A DNA stretch of 64,000 bases from Deltaproteobacteria bacterium (lineage in GTDB: Bacteria; Desulfobacterota; Binatia; UBA9968), in NCBI GenBank assembly GCA_016874755.1, contig VGTH01000004.1, forward strand, positions 124,001 to 188,000, read 5' to 3'. The notes below the pieces were generated by a model. The model did not search any database. It saw nothing but the letters and a program-made list of their open reading frames with translations, and had not been told where the DNA came from. Positions 8,628 to 18,418 of this stretch are shown piece after piece (the first letter of the stretch is position 1; each line of letters starts with the position of its first letter). Made by a program: the position numbers and the translations under genes.

Positions 8628-11600
8628 CTAGGCTGATTTCGCACTGCTGGTGTCGCGCCGCTCGTGCGAAAGTTTTTGCAGAAGCTGAAGCAGGACATCG
8701 TATTTGATTGGTTTGGTGACATGCATGTCGAAACCGGCTTCCTTCGACCGATCGCGGTCACGACTCTGACCCCAACCGGTGAACGCGATCAAGATCATCT
8801 CTTTGCCCCAGGGCTGAGCGCGAATCCGGCGCGCGGCTTCATAACCGTTCAAGCGCGGCATGGCGATGTCGAGCACCGCGATGTCGGGATGGAATCGCTC
8901 CGCCACATGCACGGCTTCCAAGCCATCGTTGGCAGTCTCGACTTGATTGCCACTCTCCACCAAGAGCTTGGCGAGAGTGGTCGCGGATTCGGGGAAATCG
9001 TCAGCGATCAATATACGGTGGCCTAGTTGCGGCAGTTTGATTTTGTTGGCCGGCGGTATCGGCAGTGGCATAGGAGCGCACGGCTGCGCCAGCACCGGCA
9101 AACGGACGATGAACTCGCTGCCGCGATTGATGCCGTCGCTTTTGGCATCGACGCTACCGCCATGCATCTCGACCAAGCGGCGCACCAGCGTTAGCCCAAG
9201 CCCGAGCCCGCCCTCGGCCTGTAGATGCGAACGATCCACCTGGTAGAACATGTCGAACAGGTGCGGCAGGCTTTGCGCGGGGATCCCGGCGCCGTTGTCT
9301 CTGACCGAAACTACTACAGTGCCGTCATGATGCTGCTGGTTAATCCAGATGCTGCCGGCGCGCGGCGTATACTTGGCGGCGTTGTGCAACAAGTTCATGA
9401 AAACCTGGGTCAAGCGCATCTTGTCGCCGTCGATGTAAACCGGCGCGTCTTTCAGATCGAGCCATAGCTTGTGGTTTTGCTCGTCGATCTGAGTGCGGCA
9501 GGTGTCGATCGCCGCTCTGAGAATCTCGCCCAGCTCAAGCCGTTCCTTTTGCAGCTCGATTTTTTCCTGCGTGATGCGGCTGACGTCGAACAGATCGTCG
9601 GTCATGCGGGTTAGATAGTCGATTTGTTTTTCGACGATGCGATGGCTGCGCTGCACCTCGGCCGGTGACGCACCCGGGTGCCGCAGCAGGTCGATGACGT
9701 TGCGAATCAGCGCCAAGGGGTTGCGCAGCTCGTGGGCGAGGGTGGCGAGAAATTCGTCCTTGCGCCGGTCGGCATCGCGCAAAGCTTCTTCGAGCTGTTT
9801 ATGTTCTGTGATGTCACGCGCCACCGTCGATAGGTACTCGACTTTGCCGGCAGTGTTGCTATGGGCAAGGACCAGCTGCGACACGCGAACTTCCGTGCCA
9901 TCGCCCCCCAACAGCGCAGTCTCACCGCGCCATAAGCCGCGGGCGATCGCCTGTGGAATTGCCACCTCCGTGACGACGCGGGCGGCCCAGGGCGGGTGGA
10001 AATCAGCGATCGTGGTTCCCGTTATATCGGCACTCTCGCTAATGCCGACCATCTTGCGGCCGGCGCGGTTAAGATAGGTGGCGCGCGCGTTGGTATCTGC
10101 GGTGCCGACAAAGTCCGTTGTCTGCTCTAAGATCGCCACCAAGCGGCGCAGCTGTGCCTCGCTTTGGCGCAGCGCGGTGTCGAGGCGGAGTCGCTCAACG
10201 GCGAGCCAGGTGCGCTCCGCCACGGCCATCACTAGGGTTACTTCGCTGTCGCGCCACTCGCGCGGCCGTTGCGACGCAACGATCAACGACGAAGTCCAGC
10301 GGCCGTTGCTCAGCAGCGGCGCGACAACGTAAGCGCTCACGCCGAGCTTGACATAGTTCTCAGGATGCGCGGCGGTGCGTTGATCGGTCGCAATGTCGTT
10401 GACCACCACGCTCCAACCGGCGCGCGCCTCGCTGACGATGTCCGGGCCAAATAGATCTAAACCGTAGGTGCCGCTCAAGGAGCGAGCGTGACGGTGGTAG
10501 TCGCGCTGTACGATGAAACAATCGTGATCAGTATCGACTTCGGCGAAACCGGCGCGATCCACATTGAGATGCTCGCCCAACGCCACCGCGACTGCCCAGG
10601 GCAGCTCATCCGCTTCCGTGGCCAGCCGGATGCACTCGCCGACGTCGAGCATAAAAAGCGCATCTTGTTCGCTTCGCTTGCGCTGCGTAATGTCGCGTAC
10701 CGCCACGTTGACGCCGAGCACGCGACCGGTATCGTCTTTCACCGGATAATAACTAGAAACCCAGTAGCGATACTCGTCCGGTTTTGCTGGCGCATGGCCA
10801 CGCACTTCAACGTCGAGCACCGGCTGTCCCGTCTCGATGGCGCGCCGGTAGCGCGGCTCGACGGTCGCTGCCAAGCGGGGTACCAGCTCGCGAATCGTTT
10901 TGCCGATATGTTCTTCGGGTGAGCGGCCGTTTATGGCCGCCAGCGCGTCGTTTACCGTCACATAGCGGAGGTCGCAGTCGACAAAGGCCAGCGCAGCGGG
11001 GGCGGAGGCGTACACGCTCTTGAGCTGCGCTAAACGCTCATTGGCCAGCCGTTCGCTTTGGCGCAGCGCGTCCTCGGTTTGTTTGCGCTCGGTGACGTCC
11101 TCGCACACGATCAAAGCCTGAAGAACCCCGGTGTCATTCTTGACAATGCGCACCCACTCACGCACCCACAGGAGCGTGCCGTCCTTGCGCAGCTTGCGGA
11201 ACTCCCACTGGGTCAATTTACCTGGGTATTCGAAAGCCTGGGCAAACTGCGCCGCGACTGTGGCACGGTCGTCCTCGTGGAAGATATCGAACACCGAGCG
11301 ACCCACAAGCTCACCGGGACTGTAGCCCAATTGGGCAGCGCCAAAATCGTTGACGGAATGAACTAAGCCGCCGCGGTCGACGCTGAAGTACATCGACGGC
11401 GTGCCATGATAAAGCGTGCGGTAGCGTTCTTCGCTGTCGCGCAGCTCCTTTTGCGCGCTGCGGTGGCGGAACTCGAGCGCGGTAACGACCCACAACATCG
11501 AGACCGCAAAGCAATGGGTGACGATTTGCACCCAGGGTATGACTCCGGGCCGGGTCAGCGAGCCGATGTAAACGGCGACCGTCAACGCGGTGCATAGAGC

Positions 11601-11816
11601 CGCGAGCACCGCTTTGTCGCGCCCGTTGGGAGCGAGGATGATCAGGACCAACGCCGCCATATAGCAGACCGGCATGCTGATCACCATCGGCAGCCACATG
11701 TCGACATAAAACAGCGCCAACACGAAGAATGGCGCGGCATGCCAAAGCCGCGATCTCTTGCGCTCGGCAAACATCAAGTTTAGCGGGGTCGCTACGGTTG
11801 GATTGGCGTCTTGCAT
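8628..11816 (-). CDS. Membrane hybrid histidine kinase (PAS-PAS-GAF-PAS-HisKA-HATPase-REC)
   Basis: A 1062-residue sensor. Four or five membrane segments occupy residues about 25-115. Then come a PAS domain ('[14 protein letters not shown]'), a second PAS ('[12 protein letters not shown]'), a GAF domain ('[15 protein letters not shown]') and a third PAS ('[11 protein letters not shown]'). The phospho-acceptor is His695 in '[12 protein letters not shown]'; the ATPase shows N and G boxes ('NLLHNAAKY', 'VRDNGAGIP', 'GGLGLGL'). A C-terminal receiver has its phospho-Asp at residue 983 in 'AVLDIAMP'. No DNA-binding output is attached and no partner regulator is adjacent, so the phosphorelay partner lies elsewhere. 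Confidence 0.92.
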   Translation of the reverse strand: MQDANPTVATPLNLMFAERKRSRLWHAAPFFVLALFYVDMWLPMVISMPVCYMAALVLIILAPNGRDKAVLAALCTALTVAVYIGSLTRPGVIPWVQIVTHCFAVSMLWVVTALEFRHRSAQKELRDSEERYRTLYHGTPSMYFSVDRGGLVHSVNDFGAAQLGYSPGELVGRSVFDIFHEDDRATVAAQFAQAFEYPGKLTQWEFRKLRKDGTLLWVREWVRIVKNDTGVLQALIVCEDVTERKQTEDALRQSERLANERLAQLKSVYASAPAALAFVDCDLRYVTVNDALAAINGRSPEEHIGKTIRELVPRLAATVEPRYRRAIETGQPVLDVEVRGHAPAKPDEYRYWVSSYYPVKDDTGRVLGVNVAVRDITQRKRSEQDALFMLDVGECIRLATEADELPWAVAVALGEHLNVDRAGFAEVDTDHDCFIVQRDYHRHARSLSGTYGLDLFGPDIVSEARAGWSVVVNDIATDQRTAAHPENYVKLGVSAYVVAPLLSNGRWTSSLIVASQRPREWRDSEVTLVMAVAERTWLAVERLRLDTALRQSEAQLRRLVAILEQTTDFVGTADTNARATYLNRAGRKMVGISESADITGTTIADFHPPWAARVVTEVAIPQAIARGLWRGETALLGGDGTEVRVSQLVLAHSNTAGKVEYLSTVARDITEHKQLEEALRDADRRKDEFLATLAHELRNPLALIRNVIDLLRHPGASPAEVQRSHRIVEKQIDYLTRMTDDLFDVSRITQEKIELQKERLELGEILRAAIDTCRTQIDEQNHKLWLDLKDAPVYIDGDKMRLTQVFMNLLHNAAKYTPRAGSIWINQQHHDGTVVVSVRDNGAGIPAQSLPHLFDMFYQVDRSHLQAEGGLGLGLTLVRRLVEMHGGSVDAKSDGINRGSEFIVRLPVLAQPCAPMPLPIPPANKIKLPQLGHRILIADDFPESATTLAKLLVESGNQVETANDGLEAVHVAERFHPDIAVLDIAMPRLNGYEAARRIRAQPWGKEMILIAFTGWGQSRDRDRSKEAGFDMHVTKPIKYDVLLQLLQKLSHERRDTSSAKSA

Positions 11817-11992
11817 CGCTTGTCTCTAGCTCACGGCGGAAGCCTCAAAGATGAAAGCGGATATTAACAAACCGAGAAGATTCTATTCAAGAGATCGACT
11901 GTCCTATGGCTGCGGCCCTGTAAGCGCCACAACGGCTTGACAATGTGCAGATGGCAGACGATAGATGACGGAGAAACTTTCAGGAGAGTGGC

Positions 11993-13591
11993 ATGGCCAG
12001 TTCGAAAAAGTACTACCGGGATTTTCGTGAACATCTTAAAGCGCTCGAAGAGTGCGGGAAATTGGTGCGCATCAAGCGCGAAATCAACAAAGACACAGAG
12101 CTGATGCCGTTGGTGCGCTGGCAGTTTCGCGGCTTGGACGAACGGGACCGCAAAGCTTTCATGTTTGAAAACGTCGTCGATTCGAAGGGCCGCGAATATT
12201 CGATGCCGGTCACGGTGGGGACGCTGGCCGCAACGACAGAGATCTACGGCATCGGCATGATGTGCGATCCGGACCAAATCCACGTGCGCTGGAATCAAGC
12301 CCAGCTCAATCCAAAAGAACCCGTGAAGGTAACTTCGGCTCCAGTGCAGGAGGTGGTTTGGCAAGGAAACGATCTGCAAAACGGCCACGGTTTGGATATG
12401 ATTCCGGTGCCGATTTCGACGCCGGGCTTTGACAACGCTCCCTATCTCACTTCCGCCAACTGGATTACTAAAGATCCCGACACTGGAATTTACAACATCG
12501 GCAACTATCGAAGCCAAATCAAAGCGGGCAATCGCTGCGGCGGCTTTTTCATGGCGCAGCACATGGGGCAGCATTGGAAAAAATGCAAAGCGATGGGCAA
12601 ACCCCTCGAAGCGTGTATCGCCATCGGTGTTTTGCCGAGCATCGCCTATTCCGCCACCGCGAAGATTCCCTACGACTTCGATGAATATCGCTTGGCGGGC
12701 GGGCTGGCCGGCGAGCCGGTCGAAGTGGTGCAGGCTAAGACGGTTAATCTCCTGGTACCGGCTACCGCGGAAATCATCATCGAAGGCAAAATTCCCACTG
12801 ACACGATCGAACCGGAAGGCCCCTTCGGTGAATATCCCGGCTACATGGGCCATCGCTCGGTATCGCCGTTTTTGGAAGTGTCCTGCATTACCCATCGCAA
12901 GGACGCCATCTACACGGCTCTCATGAGCCAGTTCCCGCCCAGCGAATCAAGCAAGATTAAACACACCGGCACGGAAAAAATTATTTTTAAATTGCTGCGC
13001 CAGGACAGCGGCAACTCGGCGGTCATCGACGTGGCGCTGCATGACGAAGTGAGCGGCAGCGGCCAGGCCTACTGCGTTATCAAGATGAAAAACGCGACTA
13101 AAGCCGAAGCGTGGCGCGCGCTTTGGGCTTCGGCCGGTTTCACCGGCAGCTATGCCAAAGTATGCGTGGCCGTGGATGAGGATATCGACATTCACGATCC
13201 GGCGATGATCAACTGGGCGATTTGCTACAACATGCGCCCCGATGAAGACGTCGAAATCGCCAAAGGGAAAATGCCCGGGCTCGATCCGTCGACTTATCCG
13301 CCCAGCGGCGAAGGCCAGGCGAGCCAGCGGCAGTCTACTTCGGCGCTGCTGATCAACGCCGTGCGCCCGTGGCCGTACACGCCGGTGTCGCTGCCGAAGA
13401 AAGAGTTCATGGAACGCTCGAAACAAATCTGGGAGGAGCTCGAACTGCCGCCGCTCAAACCGCGCATGCCGTGGTATGGCTACAGCCTGGGCGCATGGAC
13501 CGACGCCGACGACGCTGAGGCGATGCTCGCCACCAAGGGCGATTACTACGAGACCGGCAAGAAACAGGTCGGCCAGCGAAAAAAAACCTAA
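11993..13591 (+). CDS. UbiD family decarboxylase
   Basis: A 532-residue UbiD-like enzyme. UbiD enzymes use prenylated FMN to decarboxylate (or carboxylate) aromatic and alpha,beta-unsaturated acids. The hallmark 'PEGPFGEYPGYMG' is present near residue 278, and 'VCVAVDEDIDIHDPAMINWA' near 385. Typical UbiD proteins are 450-520 residues, so the length is full. The ATG at 11993 follows an AGGAGAG site. No UbiX flavin prenyltransferase gene is in the window. The substrate is probably an aromatic or phenylacrylic acid, in keeping with the surrounding catabolic genes, but that is inference. Confidence 0.9.
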   Translation: MASSKKYYRDFREHLKALEECGKLVRIKREINKDTELMPLVRWQFRGLDERDRKAFMFENVVDSKGREYSMPVTVGTLAATTEIYGIGMMCDPDQIHVRWNQAQLNPKEPVKVTSAPVQEVVWQGNDLQNGHGLDMIPVPISTPGFDNAPYLTSANWITKDPDTGIYNIGNYRSQIKAGNRCGGFFMAQHMGQHWKKCKAMGKPLEACIAIGVLPSIAYSATAKIPYDFDEYRLAGGLAGEPVEVVQAKTVNLLVPATAEIIIEGKIPTDTIEPEGPFGEYPGYMGHRSVSPFLEVSCITHRKDAIYTALMSQFPPSESSKIKHTGTEKIIFKLLRQDSGNSAVIDVALHDEVSGSGQAYCVIKMKNATKAEAWRALWASAGFTGSYAKVCVAVDEDIDIHDPAMINWAICYNMRPDEDVEIAKGKMPGLDPSTYPPSGEGQASQRQSTSALLINAVRPWPYTPVSLPKKEFMERSKQIWEELELPPLKPRMPWYGYSLGAWTDADDAEAMLATKGDYYETGKKQVGQRKKT

Positions 13592-13671
13592 AAGACTATT
13601 AGCGACTAGGAACCGGCCGCTGTCTTTGATGGCGGCGCGGTCGCTTTCCCTGTCCTTTTCTATCTCGGTTC

Positions 13672-14424
13672 ATGGCATTAGATCCAACTCATATCCTGGT
13701 CGGTGTCGCCCTTTTGTTCGCGGCGTTCGTCAAGGGCGCCACCGGCCTGGGCTTTCCTCTCATTGCGACGCCGACCGTCGCGCTGCTGTTGGACATTCGC
13801 ATCGCGGTGACGATTCTTATCCTGCCCAATTTATTAATGGACGTCACGCAGGCGTTTCGCGACGGCTTTCCCCACGCGGTGTTCAAACGCTTCAGATCGA
13901 TGGTCGGGCTGACCGTCGTCGGTGTGTTCCTCGGCACCATGGTGCTGGTGATGCTGCCGCTATGGGCATTGAATCTGTGCCTTGGAATCATGGTGCTGGT
14001 TTTTGTCGCGTCGAATCTCACGAAGTTCGACTTCACGATCACGCCCGCGGCGGAGAAAATACTTTCACCGTTTTTTGGCTTCGTCAGCGGTTTTCTCAAT
14101 GGCATGACCAATGCCGCCGGGCCGACGCTGGCGATTTACTTTTACAGCTTGAAATTGGAGAAGCGCGACTTCGTCAAATCGATCGCCACGATCTTCGTGA
14201 TCACCAAAGCCACGCAATTAATCGCCGTCTCGACCTGGAATCTGTTCAACTGGGAGACGATCACGCTGTCGATGCAGGTTTTGCTTTTTACCTTGCTCGG
14301 TTTCTTCGCCGGCCTGAAGACCCAAGACCGAGTGAATCAAAAAACCTTCAATCGCGGTCTCCTAGTTTTGCTGACCATCATCGGCGTGATTTTGATTGCG
14401 CGGGCGATGCTGCAAACAGCTTAA
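13672..14424 (+). CDS. TauE/SafE family membrane transporter
   Basis: A 250-residue polytopic membrane protein of the sulfite exporter TauE/SafE group (DUF81). The first half contains 'AAFVKGATGLGFPLIATP' and the second half the related 'SGFLNGMTNAAGPTLAIY', the internal repeat typical of the family. Members export sulfite, sulfoacetate or other organic anions. It lies 80 nt after the UbiD gene, so it may move that enzyme's substrate or product. Its last bases overlap the stop of the converging hydrolase gene by 3 nt. Confidence 0.88.
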   Translation: MALDPTHILVGVALLFAAFVKGATGLGFPLIATPTVALLLDIRIAVTILILPNLLMDVTQAFRDGFPHAVFKRFRSMVGLTVVGVFLGTMVLVMLPLWALNLCLGIMVLVFVASNLTKFDFTITPAAEKILSPFFGFVSGFLNGMTNAAGPTLAIYFYSLKLEKRDFVKSIATIFVITKATQLIAVSTWNLFNWETITLSMQVLLFTLLGFFAGLKTQDRVNQKTFNRGLLVLLTIIGVILIARAMLQTA

Positions 14425-15143
14425 AGCGCCGGCGCGTAGAGATTGTCCGGCAGGCTGCGAATGTACTCGAGGGCCTCTTTGAGCGGCACCACGTCGGCGT
14501 ACTTCATGGCCATGTCAAAAAGATTGATCTTGTGCGACGCCTGGCCGCGGTCGAAGACGCATTCTTCGACCACCGAGACTTTCATGTTGTAGGAAAAGGC
14601 GTCGATGACGCTGGCACGGACGCAGCCGCTGGTGGTTGTGCCCGTGACGATCAAAGTGTCGGCATGAACTTCGGTCAGCATGCTCATGAGCGGCGTGCCG
14701 AAAAAGGCGCTCGGTTTTTGTTTGTGCACGACGATATCGCCCGGTTGCGGCGCGATCTCGGCGACGATTTGATTGGCTTTTTCCCATTGATCGGTCATGT
14801 CTTCGGTGCTGCGGCTGCTTTTCGCAGCCCAGCCGCCGATCAGCGTCGTGCTGTTTGAGCGGTTTTCTTCCGCCGTGGTGTAAAACGTCGGCAGATGTTT
14901 TTTGCGCGCTTCAGTCAGCAGCTCACGAATGTTATACACGCCGTCCCAGCCCTCTTCGCCGCAGCTGGTGCGAAAGCGCTTGACCGATTCCAAAATCGGC
15001 TCGGGCTTGTCACCGGTAAAATTGTAATTGACATCGATGATCAAGAGCGCGGGCCGCTGGCCAAAACCGGCCTTTTTGCCGAAACCTGAAAGCTTGAAAA
15101 CTTCTTTATCGCGCGGCGTCAGAATGTCGTCCCAACTGGCCAT
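14421..15143 (-). CDS. Isochorismatase-like cysteine hydrolase
   Basis: About 240 residues. The catalytic triad of the family is readable: Asp in 'LLIIDVNYNF', Lys in 'VVHKQKPSAFFGTPL' and Cys in 'TTTSGCVRASVIDAF', together with the cis-peptide region before the Cys. Relatives include N-carbamoylsarcosine amidase, nicotinamidase and isochorismatase; N-carbamoyl amide hydrolysis is a fair guess. The ATG at 15143 (MASWDD) has GGAGG upstream and is preferred over the open frame's earlier start at 15179. Converges on the TauE gene. Confidence 0.88.
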   Translation of the reverse strand: MASWDDILTPRDKEVFKLSGFGKKAGFGQRPALLIIDVNYNFTGDKPEPILESVKRFRTSCGEEGWDGVYNIRELLTEARKKHLPTFYTTAEENRSNSTTLIGGWAAKSSRSTEDMTDQWEKANQIVAEIAPQPGDIVVHKQKPSAFFGTPLMSMLTEVHADTLIVTGTTTSGCVRASVIDAFSYNMKVSVVEECVFDRGQASHKINLFDMAMKYADVVPLKEALEYIRSLPDNLYAPAL

Positions 15144-15254
15144 GGCGGATCCTCCCACTCGTTGATGCGCGATGTTCATAACAATCGCCGTGCTTTGTCA
15201 AGCTAGTGATTGCGCGCTCTTTTACTGATAGAAACGTTGAACGGTGAGCAAAAC

Positions 15255-15794
15255 ATGAAACGGTTATTCATTGTAATTCTAGTTGCATTGACAACCGGCT
15301 GCGGCATACCCGTCGCGGTCTGGACAACCGGTGAGGTGCCCTTCGTGCCGACGCCGCCGGAAGTGATCGACCGCATGCTGCAAATGGCTCAGGTAAAGAG
15401 CACTGATTCGATCTATGACATCGGCAGCGGCGATGGGGCGATCATTATTTACGCCGCGAAAAAATACGGCGCGCGCGGCGTCGGCATCGAAATCGACCGC
15501 GATTTGGTCTTGAAAGCGCGCAACAAAGCGTTTGTCGAAAAAGTGGAACATCTGGTCGAGTTCCGCGAGCAGGACGCTTTTACGGTGGACGTGTCGCCGG
15601 CAACCGTCGTGACGCTCTACATGCTACCCGAGTTCAACGCCAAGTTAGCACCCATCTTGGAGCGCCAGCTCAAACCGGGAACTCGAGTGGTCTCGCATGA
15701 CTACGAGATTCGCGGCTGGGTGCCCGACCGCGTCGAGGACATGCCTGGCCACGTGCTCCACAAGCACACGATCCTGTTGTTTGAAATCCGTTGA
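15255..15794 (+). CDS. Membrane-anchored class I SAM methyltransferase
   Basis: About 179 residues. The start at 15255 gives a lipoprotein-like leader with lipobox 'LTTGC' at residue 16. Next is 'VPFVPTPPEVIDRML', then SAM motif I 'IYDIGSGDGAIIIYAA' and 'GVGIEIDRDLV' (motif II acidic residue). The 'PFVPTP...' stretch before a DIGSGDG motif recalls the FAM173-type lysine methyltransferases, whose mitochondrial members methylate the ATP synthase c subunit; that is a resemblance I recall, not a proven orthology. Whether the leader is cleaved or serves as a membrane anchor is unclear, since SAM is cytoplasmic. Stands alone between convergent and divergent neighbours. Confidence 0.8.
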   Translation: MKRLFIVILVALTTGCGIPVAVWTTGEVPFVPTPPEVIDRMLQMAQVKSTDSIYDIGSGDGAIIIYAAKKYGARGVGIEIDRDLVLKARNKAFVEKVEHLVEFREQDAFTVDVSPATVVTLYMLPEFNAKLAPILERQLKPGTRVVSHDYEIRGWVPDRVEDMPGHVLHKHTILLFEIR

Positions 15795-15804
15795 TCTGGG
15801 CAGT

Positions 15805-16941
15805 CTAGAACTCTGGCAAGTCGTAAAAGCGTGTCGGATTGGTTTCCAAAATCTTGGTTTTCGCCGCGTCGCTGATATCTTTGCGATCCGTCAAAGTTTT
15901 TGCGGCGAATCGTTCGCGGTCGCCGTGCGGCATGTCGGAAGCGAACATCAGTTGTGTGTCGCCGACCAAATCGAGAACTTGCGGCAGCAGAATGTCTTCG
16001 ACTTCGGAGCTGAAATACAGGTTGCCCTTCTTGATGTATTCTTCCGGCGCCAGTTTCTGTATCGGCGCCGTGCGCGAAACGATGTTAGACAGGTTCTTGC
16101 CGGAGTGCTGAAAGCGATGGTGCAACCGTTCGAGAATGAAATGCACCCACAGGCAGCCGGCCTCTAGGTAAACAACGCGCAGCTTTGGAAACTTGTCGAA
16201 GATGCCGCCGCTCATCATCGACACCATGCCCATCAACACCGGCATCAAAAAGGGAATGACGCCCGAGGGATAGATGTGCGTGTAAAGATTGTTCAGCGAC
16301 GGACAGGCCCAACCAACATGCACCGCCAGCGGCAAGTTTTCGCTTTCCATCGCTTCATAGAATGGCAGAAGGCTGGCGTCGTCGAGCAGCCGATCGCCGG
16401 CGGTGCCGAGAATCATCATGCCGACGGCTCCCAGCTTTTTTGCTTCCTTCACTTGTTTAACCGCTGCGGGAATGTCGTCGAGGTTCGCCACACCCACCCA
16501 CTTGAGCCGCTCATGGCGGCCCAGCACATCACCCAACCAACGGTTGTACGCGTCGCACATGGCCGAGACATAGGCGGGATTGCTGCTGAGCGGATAGGCA
16601 AGAAAAAGCGTCGGGTACATCACTTGGATCGCGATATTTTCTTCATCCATGATCTGTAAGCGTTCACTCAGATTGGTCAGCTCCATGCTGCCGACCGTGT
16701 CAGGTTTCCGCTGCGCGTGGCGCACCGGTTTACCGTTATAGCTTGTAGGCGTGCCTAAATTGTTGCAGCCGCGGCCGACGCGGCGCGGCAGGAGCTGCTC
16801 ATCGATCATCCAATAGGCGAGGCCTTCTTCGGGGCCGGGCACAACGACGGGTCGAAACGGGCGAAACTCGGGGGCGAAATATTTATCGCTGAAAGTGATC
16901 GGGTTTTCTTCGACGTGGCCGTCAGCATCGATGACACGCAT
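15805..16941 (-). CDS. Amidohydrolase family protein (ACMSD-like), copy 1
   Basis: A 378-residue amidohydrolase-2 type TIM barrel. The N-terminal 'VIDADGHVEE' replaces the classical HxH, as in many members of this subgroup; a His in 'LPLAVHVGW' and the late Asp/His in 'FASDMPHGD' complete the likely metal site. The family includes aminocarboxymuconate semialdehyde decarboxylase and related decarboxylases or hydrolases. GGAGG precedes the ATG at 16941. A paralogue lies 211 nt upstream on the same strand. Confidence 0.87.
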   Translation of the reverse strand: MRVIDADGHVEENPITFSDKYFAPEFRPFRPVVVPGPEEGLAYWMIDEQLLPRRVGRGCNNLGTPTSYNGKPVRHAQRKPDTVGSMELTNLSERLQIMDEENIAIQVMYPTLFLAYPLSSNPAYVSAMCDAYNRWLGDVLGRHERLKWVGVANLDDIPAAVKQVKEAKKLGAVGMMILGTAGDRLLDDASLLPFYEAMESENLPLAVHVGWACPSLNNLYTHIYPSGVIPFLMPVLMGMVSMMSGGIFDKFPKLRVVYLEAGCLWVHFILERLHHRFQHSGKNLSNIVSRTAPIQKLAPEEYIKKGNLYFSSEVEDILLPQVLDLVGDTQLMFASDMPHGDRERFAAKTLTDRKDISDAAKTKILETNPTRFYDLPEF

Positions 16942-17152
16942 GGGGAATTCCTCCGCTTGATTTAGCTGTTTTTCTTATAACAAGAGGAGTTTGCGCGATT
17001 CAACCACAAAGCGATGTCAGAGTGACGGAGCGCTGAAGCAAGTCAATTGGGGCACGCGGCGATGATTCGCCGCGGGAAAAAGGACCGGGGGGATGGTCCC
17101 ATAGCGTGAGGAAAAATCCGCCTCGGTCTTTCTTGCAACGCGGGAAGAGAAA

Positions 17153-18163
17153 TTAGTTCCAGCCGTAGAGCCGCTTGGCGTTTTCTCCGAGTATCCGCTT
17201 CTTGCTTTGTTCAGATAGATCCTTGCGCTCGCGAATGGTTTTCGTCACATAGGGAAACATGCCGTCCCAGTGCGGGTAGTCTGACGCAAAAATAATCTTA
17301 TCATCGCCAAGGTGCTCGATCGCAAAGGGCAGGGTTTTCTCCTCGGGCTCGAAGGCGAAGAACCAGTTGCCTTGACTGATATATTCACTGGGTTTGTGTT
17401 TGCACAGCGGCGCTTCGACTTTGCCGCGCTTTTCCCACTCTTCGTCCATCCGTTCGATCCAATAGGGCGCCCAGCCGACGCCGCATTCGAGAAACGAGAT
17501 GCGCAGTTTGGGAAACTTCTCTGGCACGCCAGCATACATCAAGCCGGCAAATTGAATAACGGTCTCCACCGGGCGGCCGATGGTGTGCATAAAGATAAAA
17601 CTGTCAAAGCGTTTGTCGCCCGCCGGCGTCTCGCGCCGATTGTGCACGCTGAGGGGAACATTTAAGCGCTGCATTTCTTCGTAAAGCGGCCAGAAAGTTT
17701 TTGAGCCGAGGTGCTCTTTGGTGCCTTGGGTCGCCACGGCGATGGAGCAAAGGCCAAGCTTAGTCACCGCACGGTTGGCTTCAGCAACTGCCGCCTCGGG
17801 ATCTTGCAGCGCCACCAGGCCTACCGCTTTCAGACGCGGGCTGTGTTTGCAAACTTCGGCGGCGTAGTCGTTGTAGGCGCGCGCGTAGGCGACTGCGTAG
17901 TCGCGCTCCATGAAACCGTTAACGGCGAAGCTGCTGGTCGGAAACAGCACGGCGACGTCGATGCTTTCTTTGGTCATGTCGGTCAGGCGAGTCGGAATGT
18001 CAACTTCCTCCAGGCCGCCCACTAAACCGCCCAGATTGGTGTCCAAGCCGTCGGAGGGCAGCAACCTGCCGCCGCGTTTGTTGAAAGGTTCGGTTAAGTA
18101 TTTTCTGATATCGGAATCTTTTTCGACGATATGGCCGTCGGCATCGATCGTGTTCATGTTCAT
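17153..18163 (-). CDS. Amidohydrolase family protein (ACMSD-like), copy 2
   Basis: A 336-residue paralogue of the preceding amidohydrolase, with the same landmarks: 'TIDADGHIVEK' at the start, 'LNVPLSVHNRRE' in the middle and 'IIFASDYPHWDG' near the C-terminus. The ATG at 18163 has GGGAGG 6-7 nt upstream. The 211-nt gap to copy 1 holds no gene I can recognise. Two paralogues side by side suggest successive steps, or variant substrates, of one ring-cleavage or decarboxylation pathway. Confidence 0.87.
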   Translation of the reverse strand: MNMNTIDADGHIVEKDSDIRKYLTEPFNKRGGRLLPSDGLDTNLGGLVGGLEEVDIPTRLTDMTKESIDVAVLFPTSSFAVNGFMERDYAVAYARAYNDYAAEVCKHSPRLKAVGLVALQDPEAAVAEANRAVTKLGLCSIAVATQGTKEHLGSKTFWPLYEEMQRLNVPLSVHNRRETPAGDKRFDSFIFMHTIGRPVETVIQFAGLMYAGVPEKFPKLRISFLECGVGWAPYWIERMDEEWEKRGKVEAPLCKHKPSEYISQGNWFFAFEPEEKTLPFAIEHLGDDKIIFASDYPHWDGMFPYVTKTIRERKDLSEQSKKRILGENAKRLYGWN

Positions 18164-18256
18164 GGCATGCCTCCCTTGAGTTTCGAGCTTCGCACAAAGC
18201 TTAGTCGTTAGCGGTTATTGCTGTCAAATTCTCTCTAGGGCTAGAGAAATCTTCGG

Positions 18257-18284
18257 AGTCCTTCGACTGGCTCAGGACGAACGG
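18257..18284 (+). repeat. Dispersed intergenic repeat (CTTCGAC...CAGGACGAACGG), single arm
   Basis: A single arm of the same repeat that occurs as inverted pairs at 29165-29262 and 38581-38697. It sits between the divergent amidohydrolase and moaA genes, just after a short near-palindrome at 18232-18247 (TCTCTAG/CTAGAGA). This core is a widespread dispersed intergenic motif in many bacterial genomes. Confidence 0.75.
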
Positions 18285-18418
18285 ATCAGATGCTGTCAAT
18301 TGCACACATTGCGGCCTCTTTGGCTCCTTGCGCTTTGCCCTTTGCGCTTGCCTCCCTGCTCCGCGCTCCCTGCCGTGCCGCCTTGCACCCCCAAATGCGA
18401 TATTGCATATTGACTGTG

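Noticed and set aside
11864-12895. 343-codon open frame on the minus strand opposite the UbiD gene
   Set aside because: The UbiD protein on the plus strand is highly conserved and has a good ribosome site, while this frame has no recognisable domain.
18290-18418. Extra N-terminal 43 residues of MoaA
   Set aside because: The stretch is repeat-like CGC/CTT-rich spacer sequence, has no ribosome site, and MoaA normally begins close to the ATG used.
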